Assembly: GCA_022760475.1 (NCBI GenBank)
Contig: JALEFZ010000006.1
Span: 186,001-250,000 of the forward strand
Source: Bacteroidia bacterium
GTDB taxonomy: Bacteria; Bacteroidota; Bacteroidia; J057
Reading direction: 5' to 3'
DNA: 64,000 nucleotides
Part shown: piece after piece, positions 1-9,401 of the stretch
Layout of the letters: every line of letters starts with the position of its first letter
Numbering within the stretch: position 1 is the stretch's first letter
Position numbers and translations under genes: made by a program
Notes under the pieces: generated by a model
Told to the model about the DNA's origin: nothing
What the model saw: only the letters and a program-made list of their open reading frames with translations
The model's database searches: none

Positions 1-737
1 ACAATGCCTCAGTGAAGGAAATGGGTATGGCGGATAGGGCGGCTTCTCGGAGCTCTTATTTTGGGATTGTTGATTTGGTGGGCATCCCTAAAGACCGATA
101 TTATTTATACAAAAGCTATTGGAAAGCTGAAGAGACTACAATTCACATTTTACCTCATTGGAACTGGCCTGAGAAAGTAGGCGACACCATCCCTGTATTT
201 GTCTATACCAATGGAGATCACGCAGAGCTGTTTTTGAATGGAAAATCAATGGGAATGCGTTATAAAAAGCCCAAATCGGAAAATTCGACTGAGCGTTTTC
301 GTCTCATGTGGAATGAAGTCGTTTATCAACCTGGGGAATTGAAAGTAGTTGCATACAAAGATGGTCTTGAACTTGGAAGTAAGACCCTCCAAACCACTGG
401 AAAAGTAAAGGAATTAAGGCTAGAGGCAGACAGAAAAACAATCAAGGCTGATGGCTCGGATCTCAGTTACATCCTGGTGGAGGCCATCGACAAGGATGGA
501 CTCGTAGTACCAATAGCAGATCTTGAACTCCAGGTAGAAGTGGAGGGAAGGGGAAGTCTTGTGGGGGTTGGAAACGGAAACCCTCAATCATTCCATGATT
601 TCAAGGGCAATGAAGTGCCTTTATTTTACGGTAAAGCAATGCTGATAATCAAGTCGGATAATACCCCCGGAAATATCATGCTGAAGGTAAAGGCTAAAAA
701 GCTGGGCAATTACGAACTGCTTATCAAAGCAGAATAA
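1..737 (+). CDS. Glycoside hydrolase family 2 (beta-galactosidase type), C-terminal part, 5' truncated by window edge
   Basis: The reading frame is open from the first bases, so the catalytic TIM barrel lies outside the window. The visible 244 residues start with the end of the GH2 barrel (the FPKDRYYLYKSYW-like stretch, here GIPKDRYYLYKSYW). A DUF4982-type beta sandwich follows, containing FVYTNGDHAELFLNGKSMG. Last comes a GH2 C5-type Ig-like domain with VEAIDKDG and GVGNGNPQSF. This C-terminal order is usual for exported Bacteroidota beta-galactosidases acting on plant or host glycans. The substrate cannot be told from this part. A GNRA-loop hairpin follows the stop directly. Confidence 0.85.
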   Translation, partial: NASVKEMGMADRAASRSSYFGIVDLVGIPKDRYYLYKSYWKAEETTIHILPHWNWPEKVGDTIPVFVYTNGDHAELFLNGKSMGMRYKKPKSENSTERFRLMWNEVVYQPGELKVVAYKDGLELGSKTLQTTGKVKELRLEADRKTIKADGSDLSYILVEAIDKDGLVVPIADLELQVEVEGRGSLVGVGNGNPQSFHDFKGNEVPLFYGKAMLIIKSDNTPGNIMLKVKAKKLGNYELLIKAE

Positions 738-741
738 GTTG

Positions 742-760
742 GAGGGCCGAAAGGCCCTCT
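742..760 (+). terminator. GC-rich hairpin between convergent genes
   Basis: GAGGGCC, a GAAA tetraloop and GGCCCTC form a perfect 7-bp stem three bases after the GH2 stop codon and six bases before the end of the opposing barrel gene. The T-rich tail (CTTGTTTATC) is weak. It probably ends transcription of the plus-strand gene and may act in both directions. Confidence 0.6.
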
Positions 761-765
761 CTTGT

Positions 766-1368
766 TTATCTATTACCAAAGAAGTAGACGAAATCCAATG
801 TGATGGCCTGGTTGACCAAGGTAAACTCAGGGTCAGACATGGCCAAATCTATGATGCCGGGTTCGAATGACAGCCTGGCCTGCAACTTGTCAAAAAACTC
901 CACTCCTGCTCCAAGGATAAAGCCAAGGTCAATGGGGCTGTAGCCCAGTCCGTCGCTTTTGAATGGGTCAAATACACCCGAAATGCCCACCCCCAGGTAA
1001 CTCCCCGCAAATCCCATGAGTTTGACTTTGTCTGTCAGAGATTTTTTCAAGGCTACCTGTACGGGAAGCTCGATGTAATTGATGTGGTAATAATTGATCA
1101 GGGTATTTTCGCGCGTATAGCCTTTTACAGAATAGATAAGACTGCCACTCACTTCCGTACGCTCAGAAATGGTATATCGAGCACTCCCTCCAATTCTGAT
1201 TCCCAATTTTGGTTCAAATATTCCAAATCCTCCTTCAGATTGGCTAATGACATTGGCGTAGTTGAAGCCCAGATGTGGCCCAAATTGCAATTGGGCTTGG
1301 GTGCTTTGAAGGCCAAGAACGAACAGTAAGGAAAAGGTAGTTACACAAAGTTGGACGAATTTTCTCAT
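766..1368 (-). CDS. PorT-like outer membrane beta-barrel protein
   Basis: The protein has 200 residues with a clear signal peptide (MRKFVQLCVTTFSLLFVLG, cleavage after TQA-Q near residue 25). The rest is alternating strands and turns with glycines, including FGPHLGFNYANV, IELPVQVALKKSL and LGAGVEFFD, ending in aromatic LDFVYFFGNR. This is the layout of the OMP_b-brl_2/PorT superfamily of small outer-membrane barrels, common in Bacteroidota. The exact role is unknown. It lies 140 bases downstream of the helicase gene on the same strand and is convergent with the GH2 gene. Confidence 0.65.
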   Translation of the reverse strand: MRKFVQLCVTTFSLLFVLGLQSTQAQLQFGPHLGFNYANVISQSEGGFGIFEPKLGIRIGGSARYTISERTEVSGSLIYSVKGYTRENTLINYYHINYIELPVQVALKKSLTDKVKLMGFAGSYLGVGISGVFDPFKSDGLGYSPIDLGFILGAGVEFFDKLQARLSFEPGIIDLAMSDPEFTLVNQAITLDFVYFFGNR

Positions 1369-1508
1369 GACTATGTATTGTTATGTTGTTTTTGATTGGC
1401 CTTTCGGCCTTACAACTACACAGTCGGAAGACAAGGGAAGAGGTCAACCCTTACAGCCTGGGGAAAAAAAGAGTCAGGCCTATTCTAAAAGGATTTTTCT
1501 TCATATTC

Positions 1509-3440
1509 CTACACCTCCATATATTCCCAGGCAGTTTTATACGCCTCAAGTCCCTCTACATAGTTCAAAAAGTCCTCGTAGAATGGGTGATTCCCCAAAG
1601 TTGCTGAATCTCCAACCAGCACCAGCTTCTTCTTTGCCCTCGTAAGGGCTACGTTCATTCGACGGATGTCTTGAAGAAATCCTATTTCGCCTTTCTGGTT
1701 AGATCGCACCAGGCTAATGTAAATCACATCCCTTTCCTGTCCTTGAAAACCGTCTACGGTATTGACTGTGATGCGCTTTGAATATTGATGCAGCATCGGG
1801 ATCTGATCCAATTGGGCTTTGATGATTTTTACCTGCTCTTTGTAAGGTGCTATGATACCAATTTTGAATTCATCTTCAAATACCTCTGGACATTCCTTTT
1901 CAATCTGGTTGCACATCAAGGCAAGGTGCTTTAGAATCAAATTGGCCTCATCGGGATTGCCAGTTGAAAGGGTCTCTGGATTTTTTTTCTCATCAAAACC
2001 ACAACCTGCTGTATCTATGAACTCTACAGGAGTAAAGTTTTCTCCTACCAGGTGATGTTTGACGCTTTTATCTGCAATGAGCTTATTGTCATAAAACTTC
2101 CTGCCGCTAAATGCCATGATCTTTTCATTCATGCGATACTGCTGGTCAAGCATGACGGCAACGCCTTCTTTTTCCTCTATGACTTGCTCAAAGAGGGTAC
2201 GGCTAAGTCCACCTTTGTCTGCCTCCCTTGATTTTACTGTAGGGGGCAATTGACAATGGTCGCCTGCCATGATGACTCTATTCGCTCTCAAAATTGGAAT
2301 CCAGCAAGAGGGTTCTAACGCTTGCCCAGCTTCATCAATAAAAAGAGTATGGAAACGCTTGCTACCCAGTACCGATGCCGCAGCTCCAGTAAGTGTTGCC
2401 GTTATAACCTGTGTATTGTTGATGATCTGGTGGAGGATATGGCCTTCCCATTGATTGGCCATGGCCCTCAACTCACGAGCCTCTCGGAAAAGTTCTTTCC
2501 TCTTCTGATACTCCTGGTTCCCAAATTTCCTTTTGTATTTTGCAGCCTTTTTCCTGGCTTGTTCAGCGTCCTTCCGCAATTTTTTGAGGGAAGGATAATC
2601 ATGGTGATTGGTGATCGCTCCATCCAGGGTATGGCTCAGCAGGGTTTCATCTACCCTGGCAGGGTTACCCAGGCGCACCACATCCATGCCTTGCTCCAGG
2701 CATTTTAGAGTAAGCAGGTCTACCGCTGTATTACTTGGGGCACATACGAGTACCTGATGTTCCCGAAGGATGGTCTCCTTGATCGCCTGAACCAAAGTTG
2801 TTGTTTTTCCTGTGCCTGGAGGGCCGTGGATGATGGCGACATCCTTTGCTTCCAGCACCTGCTGTACAGCTTTGTTTTGGCTAGGGTTCAAATCTGGATT
2901 GTGGTAAAATACATTCCATTCATTGAAGAAGTTAGGCTTGCTGTCTCCAATGAGAACCTCTCTCAATTCCTTTAAACGCTCATTTTTTTGTGGATCCTTG
3001 ACCTTCCCCAGTGCTTGATTCATCTCCTGATAGGTCTTGTCATCAAAATCCAGGTCAACCCCCAATTTTGTATGAGAAAGCCAGTCGGGAGCATTGTCGA
3101 TGGAGAGGGAAATCTTCATCTCCTTGGGTTTCAACATGGAGATTACTCCCGTGAGCTTACCTATGGGTTGGTCTTCTGCATTACCAAACAAGGAAACGAC
3201 ACTTCCTGTCTGGAAACTTCCGGTCTTTGTCCCTCCATCAGCCCGGTCAAGTTCAATGGTAAGCCTTTCTCCAAGGCCAAAGTACATTTTCTTGATCATG
3301 ACCGGGTACCAGGTAACGCCTTTTTTGATGCGCTCCTTAAGGCTTCTTTTAAGAACTGTATTTTGATATATTCTAAGGTCTTCAGCACGCTCAATTTTGA
3401 GCAACTCCTGAAGATGAGCGATTTTTTCCGTACTTGTCAT
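1509..3440 (-). CDS. Superfamily 1 DNA/RNA helicase, IGHMBP2/Upf1-like
   Basis: This 643-residue protein shows the SF1 helicase motifs in order. They are Walker [11 protein letters not shown] (about 206-215), CAPSNTAVD (Ia), DEAG (369-372, II), GDHCQLPPT (about 393-401, III), QQYRMN (about 433-438, IV), [11 protein letters not shown] (about 562-572, V) and [14 protein letters not shown] (about 593-606, VI). The N-terminal 150 residues resemble the beta-barrel 1B region of IGHMBP2-type helicases. A charged helical insert (about 285-325) sits between motifs Ia and II. The predicted activity is ATP-dependent 5'-3' unwinding in the cytoplasm. The nucleic acid target is not known for bacterial members. 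It is transcribed alone. Confidence 0.88.
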   Translation of the reverse strand: MTSTEKIAHLQELLKIERAEDLRIYQNTVLKRSLKERIKKGVTWYPVMIKKMYFGLGERLTIELDRADGGTKTGSFQTGSVVSLFGNAEDQPIGKLTGVISMLKPKEMKISLSIDNAPDWLSHTKLGVDLDFDDKTYQEMNQALGKVKDPQKNERLKELREVLIGDSKPNFFNEWNVFYHNPDLNPSQNKAVQQVLEAKDVAIIHGPPGTGKTTTLVQAIKETILREHQVLVCAPSNTAVDLLTLKCLEQGMDVVRLGNPARVDETLLSHTLDGAITNHHDYPSLKKLRKDAEQARKKAAKYKRKFGNQEYQKRKELFREARELRAMANQWEGHILHQIINNTQVITATLTGAAASVLGSKRFHTLFIDEAGQALEPSCWIPILRANRVIMAGDHCQLPPTVKSREADKGGLSRTLFEQVIEEKEGVAVMLDQQYRMNEKIMAFSGRKFYDNKLIADKSVKHHLVGENFTPVEFIDTAGCGFDEKKNPETLSTGNPDEANLILKHLALMCNQIEKECPEVFEDEFKIGIIAPYKEQVKIIKAQLDQIPMLHQYSKRITVNTVDGFQGQERDVIYISLVRSNQKGEIGFLQDIRRMNVALTRAKKKLVLVGDSATLGNHPFYEDFLNYVEGLEAYKTAWEYMEV

Positions 3441-3542
3441 TGATATGCTTGCTATGCAAAAGGAGAAGTTCTCCTTATACCCTGTTTGCTAACGAATGAG
3501 AGGGGGCAAAGTTCTGTCTAGGGCAAATATGATAAAAGCACA

Positions 3543-3575
3543 TTAAAAAAAATGCCCCAAAGTCACTTTGGAGCA
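3543..3575 (-). terminator. Intrinsic terminator after the lipoprotein gene
   Basis: Read on the minus strand, TGCTCCAAAG pairs with CTTTGGGGCA (one G-T wobble) and is followed by an eight-T run. It lies about 50 bases past the stop of the lipoprotein gene at 3625. Confidence 0.8.
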
Positions 3576-3624
3576 TTCTCACATATATATAACACAAGAA
3601 GAAAAAGATCTTTTTAATATTAAT

Positions 3625-4272
3625 CTAGAGTCTAACCCATCCAGTAATCCTGTCGCTACTCAAGATGGTATGGCTTACATAAAGCTCTGACTCATCATAA
3701 ATAAGATAGCCTTCCAGGCTCAAAACCAATGGTACACAGGATACAGCGGTTTTATCTTTGACCTCCATGTCCGGTAATTCAAAGCTGTTGAGTTGGCCAA
3801 CTTCATTTCCCACAAATACATCTCCATTAATCTCTAGTCTGCACTGCTTCTGGATGAGCTTTGTTCTATTGTCAGGTTGTAGCCTCAAGGTATCATTCCC
3901 GTAAAAGAAAAAGAGCCTTGACACGAATCTGTTGGGAATCAGGGTATTTTGTTTGTCTGGGTAAAAGGGATTATAAATGGTGTCAAGTGGACTGTAGTTC
4001 ACAGAATGTTCTGTCAGGTACTCCAGCATGATCCAGTGATCATCTTGCTTGGTAATCTCTACGATCAAGGTATCGCCGACGTAATTGAAATCTTTGTTGA
4101 GGGAGCCACAGTTAGACTCATACAATTGATAGTATGTCTTTTGGCCTACTGTAGGATTCCCAAGGTCTATGGTGTTGGATTTATTAAAGGAATGTGGACG
4201 AATGGGCTCGGGTTCCTGATCACAGCTCCAAAATAGGATGGCCAATGGAAGTATAAGGAGTAAATATTTCAT
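3625..4272 (-). CDS. Predicted lipoprotein of unknown function
   Basis: The protein has 215 residues from the ATG at 4272, chosen because MKYLLLILPLAILFWSC then forms a standard type II signal peptide with the lipid-modified Cys at residue 17. An upstream start would add nine residues before it. The mature part begins DQEPEPIRP and is mostly predicted beta strand, with cysteines in ESNCGSL, KQCRLEI and VSCVPLV. No family was recognised. It is a single-gene unit with its own terminator. The only supported role is as a membrane-anchored envelope protein. Confidence 0.6.
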   Translation of the reverse strand: MKYLLLILPLAILFWSCDQEPEPIRPHSFNKSNTIDLGNPTVGQKTYYQLYESNCGSLNKDFNYVGDTLIVEITKQDDHWIMLEYLTEHSVNYSPLDTIYNPFYPDKQNTLIPNRFVSRLFFFYGNDTLRLQPDNRTKLIQKQCRLEINGDVFVGNEVGQLNSFELPDMEVKDKTAVSCVPLVLSLEGYLIYDESELYVSHTILSSDRITGWVRL

Positions 4273-4480
4273 GCTTGTTGGTTTTCTTAATAGACGCAAC
4301 TATTGACTCAAGTGCTGCCGAAAAACTGAAAAAAGGGATATTTTTGTAGTTAATGGTGAGTTCCTCCAATAATTGTTTTTGAGATAATTTTCCCCTGTCC
4401 CCCATGCAACCTTTCATCAATAAATTGCCTCATCCATATGTAAGTATTAAAAATCCCTTTTAAGGCAGGCATCATTTTAT

Positions 4481-4488
4481 TAGTTTTG
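4481..4488 (+). promoter_or_regulatory. Candidate -7 box of the uppS-bamA operon
   Basis: TAGTTTTG matches the Bacteroidota -7 consensus TAnnTTTG exactly and lies 28 bases before the chosen ATG at 4517. No convincing -33 TTG lies at the expected distance, so this rests on one box. Confidence 0.45.
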
Positions 4489-4516
4489 GTGGCCACAATA
4501 AGAAGAATCAGTGCTG

Positions 4517-5263
4517 ATGAACCTTAGGGAACAAATTGATGTCCAGAAACTTCCTCGTCACATCGCCATTATCATGGATGGTAATGGAAGATGGGCCAAA
4601 AAGAAAGGCAACGACAGGGTCTTTGGACACCGTTCGGCCATCAAAGCGGTGCGTGATGCTACGGAGGGAGCGGCTGAATTAGGGGTAGAGTTTCTAACCT
4701 TATATGCATTTTCTACAGAAAACTGGCGTCGGCCAAAGGCTGAAGTAAATGCATTAATGATGCTTTTGGTGGATACCATTCGCAAGGAAACTGCCACCCT
4801 CATGGACAACGACATCAGGCTGAAAGCCATCGGACATTTGGATAAACTTCCCGGTAATTGCCAATCAAGGCTGGAAGAATCCATGAAAATGACTGAAAAC
4901 AACCAACGGATGACACTTACACTTGCGTTATCCTATGGGGCAAGGGCTGATATGATCACGGCAAGTCAAAAACTGGCACAAAAAGTCAAAGATGGAGAAC
5001 TGGATGTGAATGACATCAATGAAGATGTTTTTTCAAATGAGTTGAGCACAGCTTTTGCAGCAGAACCTGAGCTATTGATCAGGACTTCTGGAGAACATCG
5101 AATCAGCAATTTCCTCTTGTGGGAAATCGCCTACGCAGAAATATATTTTACCCCAAAATTATGGCCAGATTTTAGAAGAGACGATCTTTATGAGGCCATC
5201 ATAGATTTCCAGGGCAGAGAAAGACGCTTTGGGAAGATAAGTGAACAAATAAAAAGCAGATGA
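4517..5263 (+). CDS. uppS: Isoprenyl transferase, undecaprenyl diphosphate synthase
   Basis: The 248-residue enzyme adds eight isopentenyl units to farnesyl diphosphate, giving the C55 carrier lipid used for peptidoglycan and surface glycans. HIAIIMDGNGRWAKKKG carries the catalytic Asp and the diphosphate-binding residues. LTLYAFSTENWRRP, and near the C-terminus RTSGEHRISNFLLW and AYAEIYF, are family signatures. The ATG at 4517 is preferred over a GTG two codons earlier. The stop overlaps the bamA start by four bases (ATGA), so the two are translationally coupled, as in many Bacteroidota. Confidence 0.95.
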   Translation: MNLREQIDVQKLPRHIAIIMDGNGRWAKKKGNDRVFGHRSAIKAVRDATEGAAELGVEFLTLYAFSTENWRRPKAEVNALMMLLVDTIRKETATLMDNDIRLKAIGHLDKLPGNCQSRLEESMKMTENNQRMTLTLALSYGARADMITASQKLAQKVKDGELDVNDINEDVFSNELSTAFAAEPELLIRTSGEHRISNFLLWEIAYAEIYFTPKLWPDFRRDDLYEAIIDFQGRERRFGKISEQIKSR

Positions 5264-7788
5264 AAAGGAGTTTGAAACTAATGATGTTTTTCCTGCTGAT
5301 CTCGTGCACCGCATGGGCTCAGACCAACCCCGGCAACGAAGGAAAAACCTACTTGCTTTCAGGTCTAGAAGTAGAAGGCGCCAAGTATTCTGACAAATCC
5401 CTGGTTGTCAGCCTTAGTGGCCTTGAAATCGGAGAGCCTGTAACCATCCCCGGTATCCAAATCTCCGATGCCATCAAGCGATTGTGGAAAGAAAATATTT
5501 TCTCCGATATCTCTATTCGTGCAGATAAAATCGTAGGAGAAAAGGTCTTCCTGGTGATCGTCGTAAGAGAAAGACCCCGTATTTCACAATTCTCCTTCCA
5601 GGGAATCAACAAATCACAGGCAGATGAATTGAGAGAAAAAATCAACTTCATCCGTGGAACCATCCTTACCGACTCCAAAAAGCAAACCGCACAAAGGGTA
5701 ATCAGAAACTTCTACGTAGAAAAGGGATTCTACAATACCACAGTAGAAATTTTAGAAGAGCCTGATAAAATCATCAAAAACGGGGTAGTAGTTAACATCA
5801 AGGTTAGTAAAAACAACCGAGTAGGGATCGCTGAAATCGTACCGATTGGAAATACCCAATTCACAGATGAAAAATTTAAGCGTAAGCTCAAGAAGTTCAA
5901 TGAAAAGAAATGGTGGAGATTTTGGGCACGGTCCAAATTCGTCCCTAAACAATACCGCGAGGCAAAGGGAGAACTGATTACTGCTTATCGTTCCCTTGGG
6001 TATAGAGATGCCTTGATCGAAAGAGACACGGTTTATAAAACCGAAGAGGGCTTATTAAGGGTTGAAATCCAGGTAAGTGAAGGAAAGCAATACTTTCATA
6101 GAAATATTGAATGGTCGGGAAACTACCGTTATGGAGCCGATGTGCTTGAGCAGGTCCTTGGTCTGAGAGAGGGCGACATTTACTCCAAAGACAAGGTTGA
6201 GCAAAGATTGTTTGGTGATCCACAAGGAGGAGATGTTAGCTCCCTTTACCTTGACAATGGTTACCTCTTCTTCAACCTGGAACCTGTAGAGGTTGCCATC
6301 ATTGGAGACTCTATCGACCTCGAAATGCGTGTGCGCGAAGGACCCCAGGCAAGTATCCGTAAGGTTGCGATCGCAGGCAATACCAAGACAAGTGATTTTG
6401 TAGTAAGAAGGGAATTGTATACAAATCCAGGTTCCAACTTCAGCCGTGCGGACATTATCCGTTCACAGCGCCAGGTCCTGGCCTTGAATTACTTTGACCA
6501 GGAAAAACTGGGTGTGAATCCAATCCCCAACCAGACTACAGGAACTGTTGATATCAATTATGCGGTTGAAGAACGTCCTTCTGACCAGCTTCAGCTTCAA
6601 GGGGGCTGGGGACAGCCTGTAAGAAACTCCAACGGAGACATCCTCTTTGGTGGTTTTGTAGGAACAGTTCAGTTGGCCTTCAACAACTTCTCGGCCAAGC
6701 GCATGCTACAGGCAGATCAGTGGAGACCCGTTCCTTCCGGAGATGGTCAGCGCGTGAGCCTTTCATTCCAGATGAATGGCGCCACCTACAAGCAGTTTTC
6801 TGCTTCCTTCCTGGAGCCATGGCTTGGAGGTAAGAAGCCCAATTCTTTGGGTGTGAATGCTTCTTACTTTGTTACCCAGAGTGTGGCGACAAACTTTAGA
6901 AACTCGATTTTCCAGGCCTCTGTCGACTACGGCCGTAGGCTAAAGTGGCCGGATGACTTCTTTACTTCAAGGACTTCTCTAGGTTTTAAATTCTATGATA
7001 TCTTGACTCCGGAGAGGATCTTCAACGGATTCGAAGGGGAACCACAAGCATTCATCAATATCTTTACCCTGAGACAATCCTTTGACAGAAGTAGTGTAGA
7101 CGCACCGATCTATCCAAGGTCAGGTTCTATCATGTCGCTATCGGTAGAAGCAACTCCGCCCTACTCTCTATTCAGTCAGACCAATAATTATGATGATTTA
7201 CCTGATGCAACCAGGTACAGATTCCTTGAATACCACAAGTGGAGATTCTCTACAAACTGGTTCTTTAGACTTGTAGACAATCTGGTACTGAGTGCGAAGG
7301 TGGAGGCAGGATACCTTGGGATCTACAACAAAGACGTCGGAATTCCTCCTTTTGAAAGATTCTTCCTTGGAGGTGCTGGTTTAGGTAACCTTGGATTCGG
7401 AGGATTTGATGGAAGGGAATTCATCGCCTTACGCGGATATGAAAACCAGAGTTTGATCAATGCAGCCAATGCAAATGACAACCAGGGAGCTGGATATCCG
7501 ATCTACAACAGAATGATCCTTGAGTTCCGCTATCCAATCAGCTTGAACCAATCTGCGCCAGTATGGGTACAGGCCTTCCTCGAAGGTGGAAACGGTTATG
7601 AAAACTTCAGAGAGTATAACCCATTCAAAATCAGAAGATCTGCAGGTGTAGGTCTTAGGGCAATGCTTCCAATGGTGGGGCTGCTTGGACTTGACTGGGC
7701 TTGGGGCTTTGACACTGCGAATGACCTTCCTGGAACCACAAATATTTCTGGTAGCCAGTTCCACTTCATCATTGGACAGCAGTTCTAA
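5260..7788 (+). CDS. bamA: Outer membrane protein assembly factor BamA
   Basis: This 842-residue Omp85 protein inserts beta-barrels into the outer membrane. A signal peptide (cleavage near AWAQ, residue 21) is followed by a POTRA array over about residues 27-440, with typical segments such as EGDIYSKDKVEQRLFGDP and VREGPQASIRKVAIAGNTKT. The C-terminal barrel contains the LRGYE motif of the L6 loop (ALRGYENQSL, about 725) and ends FHFIIGQQF with a terminal Phe. The FERFFLGGAGLGNLG stretch precedes the L6 loop, as in the family. It sits between uppS and two ompH genes, a conserved arrangement. A strong terminator follows. Confidence 0.95.
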   Translation: MKRSLKLMMFFLLISCTAWAQTNPGNEGKTYLLSGLEVEGAKYSDKSLVVSLSGLEIGEPVTIPGIQISDAIKRLWKENIFSDISIRADKIVGEKVFLVIVVRERPRISQFSFQGINKSQADELREKINFIRGTILTDSKKQTAQRVIRNFYVEKGFYNTTVEILEEPDKIIKNGVVVNIKVSKNNRVGIAEIVPIGNTQFTDEKFKRKLKKFNEKKWWRFWARSKFVPKQYREAKGELITAYRSLGYRDALIERDTVYKTEEGLLRVEIQVSEGKQYFHRNIEWSGNYRYGADVLEQVLGLREGDIYSKDKVEQRLFGDPQGGDVSSLYLDNGYLFFNLEPVEVAIIGDSIDLEMRVREGPQASIRKVAIAGNTKTSDFVVRRELYTNPGSNFSRADIIRSQRQVLALNYFDQEKLGVNPIPNQTTGTVDINYAVEERPSDQLQLQGGWGQPVRNSNGDILFGGFVGTVQLAFNNFSAKRMLQADQWRPVPSGDGQRVSLSFQMNGATYKQFSASFLEPWLGGKKPNSLGVNASYFVTQSVATNFRNSIFQASVDYGRRLKWPDDFFTSRTSLGFKFYDILTPERIFNGFEGEPQAFINIFTLRQSFDRSSVDAPIYPRSGSIMSLSVEATPPYSLFSQTNNYDDLPDATRYRFLEYHKWRFSTNWFFRLVDNLVLSAKVEAGYLGIYNKDVGIPPFERFFLGGAGLGNLGFGGFDGREFIALRGYENQSLINAANANDNQGAGYPIYNRMILEFRYPISLNQSAPVWVQAFLEGGNGYENFREYNPFKIRRSAGVGLRAMLPMVGLLGLDWAWGFDTANDLPGTTNISGSQFHFIIGQQF

Positions 7789-7811
7789 GAAAAAAAATTG
7801 ATACTTTTTTC

Positions 7812-7851
7812 AAGAACGATCTTCTTAATTTAGAGGATCGTTCTTTTTTTT
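7812..7851 (+). terminator. Intrinsic terminator after bamA
   Basis: AAGAACGATC and GATCGTTCTT form a perfect 10-bp stem with a 13-base loop, followed directly by seven more Ts. It lies 23 bases past the bamA stop and separates it from the ompH pair. Confidence 0.92.
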
Positions 7852-7999
7852 GCTTTTGGGCTCATTATCAGAGCATGTCCCAAAATGAGCAAGCGTGTAG
7901 GAATATTTTTCCAGTAAATCTGCATTCTGAATTATTTTCCTTAAGATAGGGACGATTCAAAGCATTGAATATTATTTATAGATAACGACCTAAATAACA

Positions 8000-8533
8000 A
8001 TGAAATTTTCAACAGCATTTTTCCTCTTCTCACTTTTGGCATTTTCTGTTTCTTTCGGACAAAGCCAAAAGATAGGATATGTAGATACAGAGGCCATTTT
8101 AGAAAAAATTCCTCAGTACGGCGTAGCCCAGCAGGAGATTGAAAGAATTACAGAACAATGGCAAAAGGATCTTGAGAAGCAATACTCAGAGATCGAAACT
8201 CTATATGCCAATTATCAGGCTCAGGAGGTACTACTTTCTGAAGACGTGAAAAGACAGCGTCAGGATGAAATTTTCAAGGCAGAAAGGGAAGCCAAAGAAT
8301 ACCGCGAGAAGAAGTTTGGCTACAATGGGGAGCTTTTTCAGCTTCAGGAAGCCAAGGTGAAACCTATCCAGGAAAAGGTATTCAAAGCTGTGGAGGCCAT
8401 TGCTGAGCGCAAAAGGTTCTCTTATATCTTTGATAAGGCAGGCGAAGTAACCTGGCTTTATGTAAACCCCAACTATGACCTTACAGAGGAGGTTTTGGAA
8501 GAGCTTGGGATAAAGGATGAAAATAAAAATTAA
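8000..8533 (+). CDS. OmpH/Skp family periplasmic chaperone, copy 1
   Basis: The protein has 177 residues with a signal peptide (MKFSTAFFLFSLLAFSVSFG, cut before QSQK). The mature start KIGYVDTEAILEKIPQY is the typical OmpH strand. A long charged coiled coil follows (about 40-130), forming the tentacle of the Skp trimer, then a return strand FSYIFDKAGEVTWLYVNP. Skp proteins hold unfolded barrel proteins for BamA. Its place directly after bamA fits this role. A second copy follows 121 bases later, and the sequences differ clearly, so this is not a recent duplication. Confidence 0.88.
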   Translation: MKFSTAFFLFSLLAFSVSFGQSQKIGYVDTEAILEKIPQYGVAQQEIERITEQWQKDLEKQYSEIETLYANYQAQEVLLSEDVKRQRQDEIFKAEREAKEYREKKFGYNGELFQLQEAKVKPIQEKVFKAVEAIAERKRFSYIFDKAGEVTWLYVNPNYDLTEEVLEELGIKDENKN

Positions 8534-8616
8534 CCAAAAGCCCGCATCCTACCATTAGGCTTTCAATAACAAGCTTTAAGAGTTTGTTAAGAGAATAGGT
8601 AATGCTGAGTAGGATT

Positions 8617-8624
8617 TATTTTTG
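8617..8624 (+). promoter_or_regulatory. Candidate -7 box of the second ompH gene
   Basis: TATTTTTG is a perfect TAnnTTTG box, 31 bases before the ATG at 8655. No clear -33 element lies at 19-21 bases. It suggests the second chaperone gene can be transcribed separately. Confidence 0.4.
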
Positions 8625-8654
8625 TAATTTGCAGCGGCTTTTACAAACTAACGA

Positions 8655-9236
8655 ATGAGCAATTTAAAAACAATGAACCTTAAAACTGTACTGATGGCAT
8701 GCGTGTTGGGCTTAGGCTTAATCACGTCAGCATCTGCCCAAGAATTGAAGATTGGGTACGCGAATATCGAAGGGCTGATTGCATACATGCCAGCCACTAA
8801 GTCCATGAACCAGGAGCTTGCAACATATGAGAAAAAGCTGGCAGAAGGCCTTCAGCCTCGTCAGACTATGCTTCAGCAGCTATATGCTGAGTACCAGGAA
8901 ATGGTTCAGAAATTCCAATCTGGAGACAAGACCATTACTGAATCACAGATTCAAGCTAAGCAAGAAGAGATTGTAGGTCTTGAAAAGACCCTTCAAACTA
9001 AAACTCAGGAGGCTCAGCAAAAACTTGTTACCAAGCGTCAAGACCTCATGGAACCTATCCTTGATCAGGTAAGAGGTGAGCTTGAGAAGCTAGCCAATGA
9101 GCAGAAATATACCTACATTTTCAACGCTGTAGATGGTGCCGGAACTTCTATCATCCTTCACGGTCCCGAAGGTGATAACGTAACCAAGGAACTGGCAAAG
9201 CGTCTTGGAATTGAACTTCCTGACGAAGGGAAATAA
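8655..9236 (+). CDS. OmpH/Skp family periplasmic chaperone, copy 2
   Basis: The protein has 193 residues with a signal peptide ending SASAQ (about residue 29). ELKIGYANIEGLIAYMPATKSM is the family's N-terminal strand and helix. A Q- and E-rich coiled coil covers about residues 55-140, and the closing strand is YTYIFNAVDGAGTSIILHGP. The predicted role is a trimeric periplasmic holdase for outer-membrane proteins. An internal Met six codons in could also be the start; both give a signal peptide. The gene ends the envelope block and is followed by a strong terminator. Confidence 0.88.
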   Translation: MSNLKTMNLKTVLMACVLGLGLITSASAQELKIGYANIEGLIAYMPATKSMNQELATYEKKLAEGLQPRQTMLQQLYAEYQEMVQKFQSGDKTITESQIQAKQEEIVGLEKTLQTKTQEAQQKLVTKRQDLMEPILDQVRGELEKLANEQKYTYIFNAVDGAGTSIILHGPEGDNVTKELAKRLGIELPDEGK

Positions 9237-9300
9237 TTAAGTTTTTTATTTAAAACTTACATATAAAATTCCCATTATTTTGGAGAATTTTTAAATAAGA

Positions 9301-9332
9301 AAGCTATCCGCTAAAACGGATAGCTTTTTTTG
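9301..9332 (+). terminator. Intrinsic terminator after ompH copy 2
   Basis: AAGCTATCCG and CGGATAGCTT form a 10-bp perfect stem with a six-base loop (CTAAAA), followed by six more Ts. It lies about 65 bases past the stop. Confidence 0.92.
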
Positions 9333-9401
9333 TTAAGAAAGTCTGGCTGTGTTTTTTGTCTAAATATTAAGTTTTGGCTGGGTAATTTGTAGATTATATA
9401 A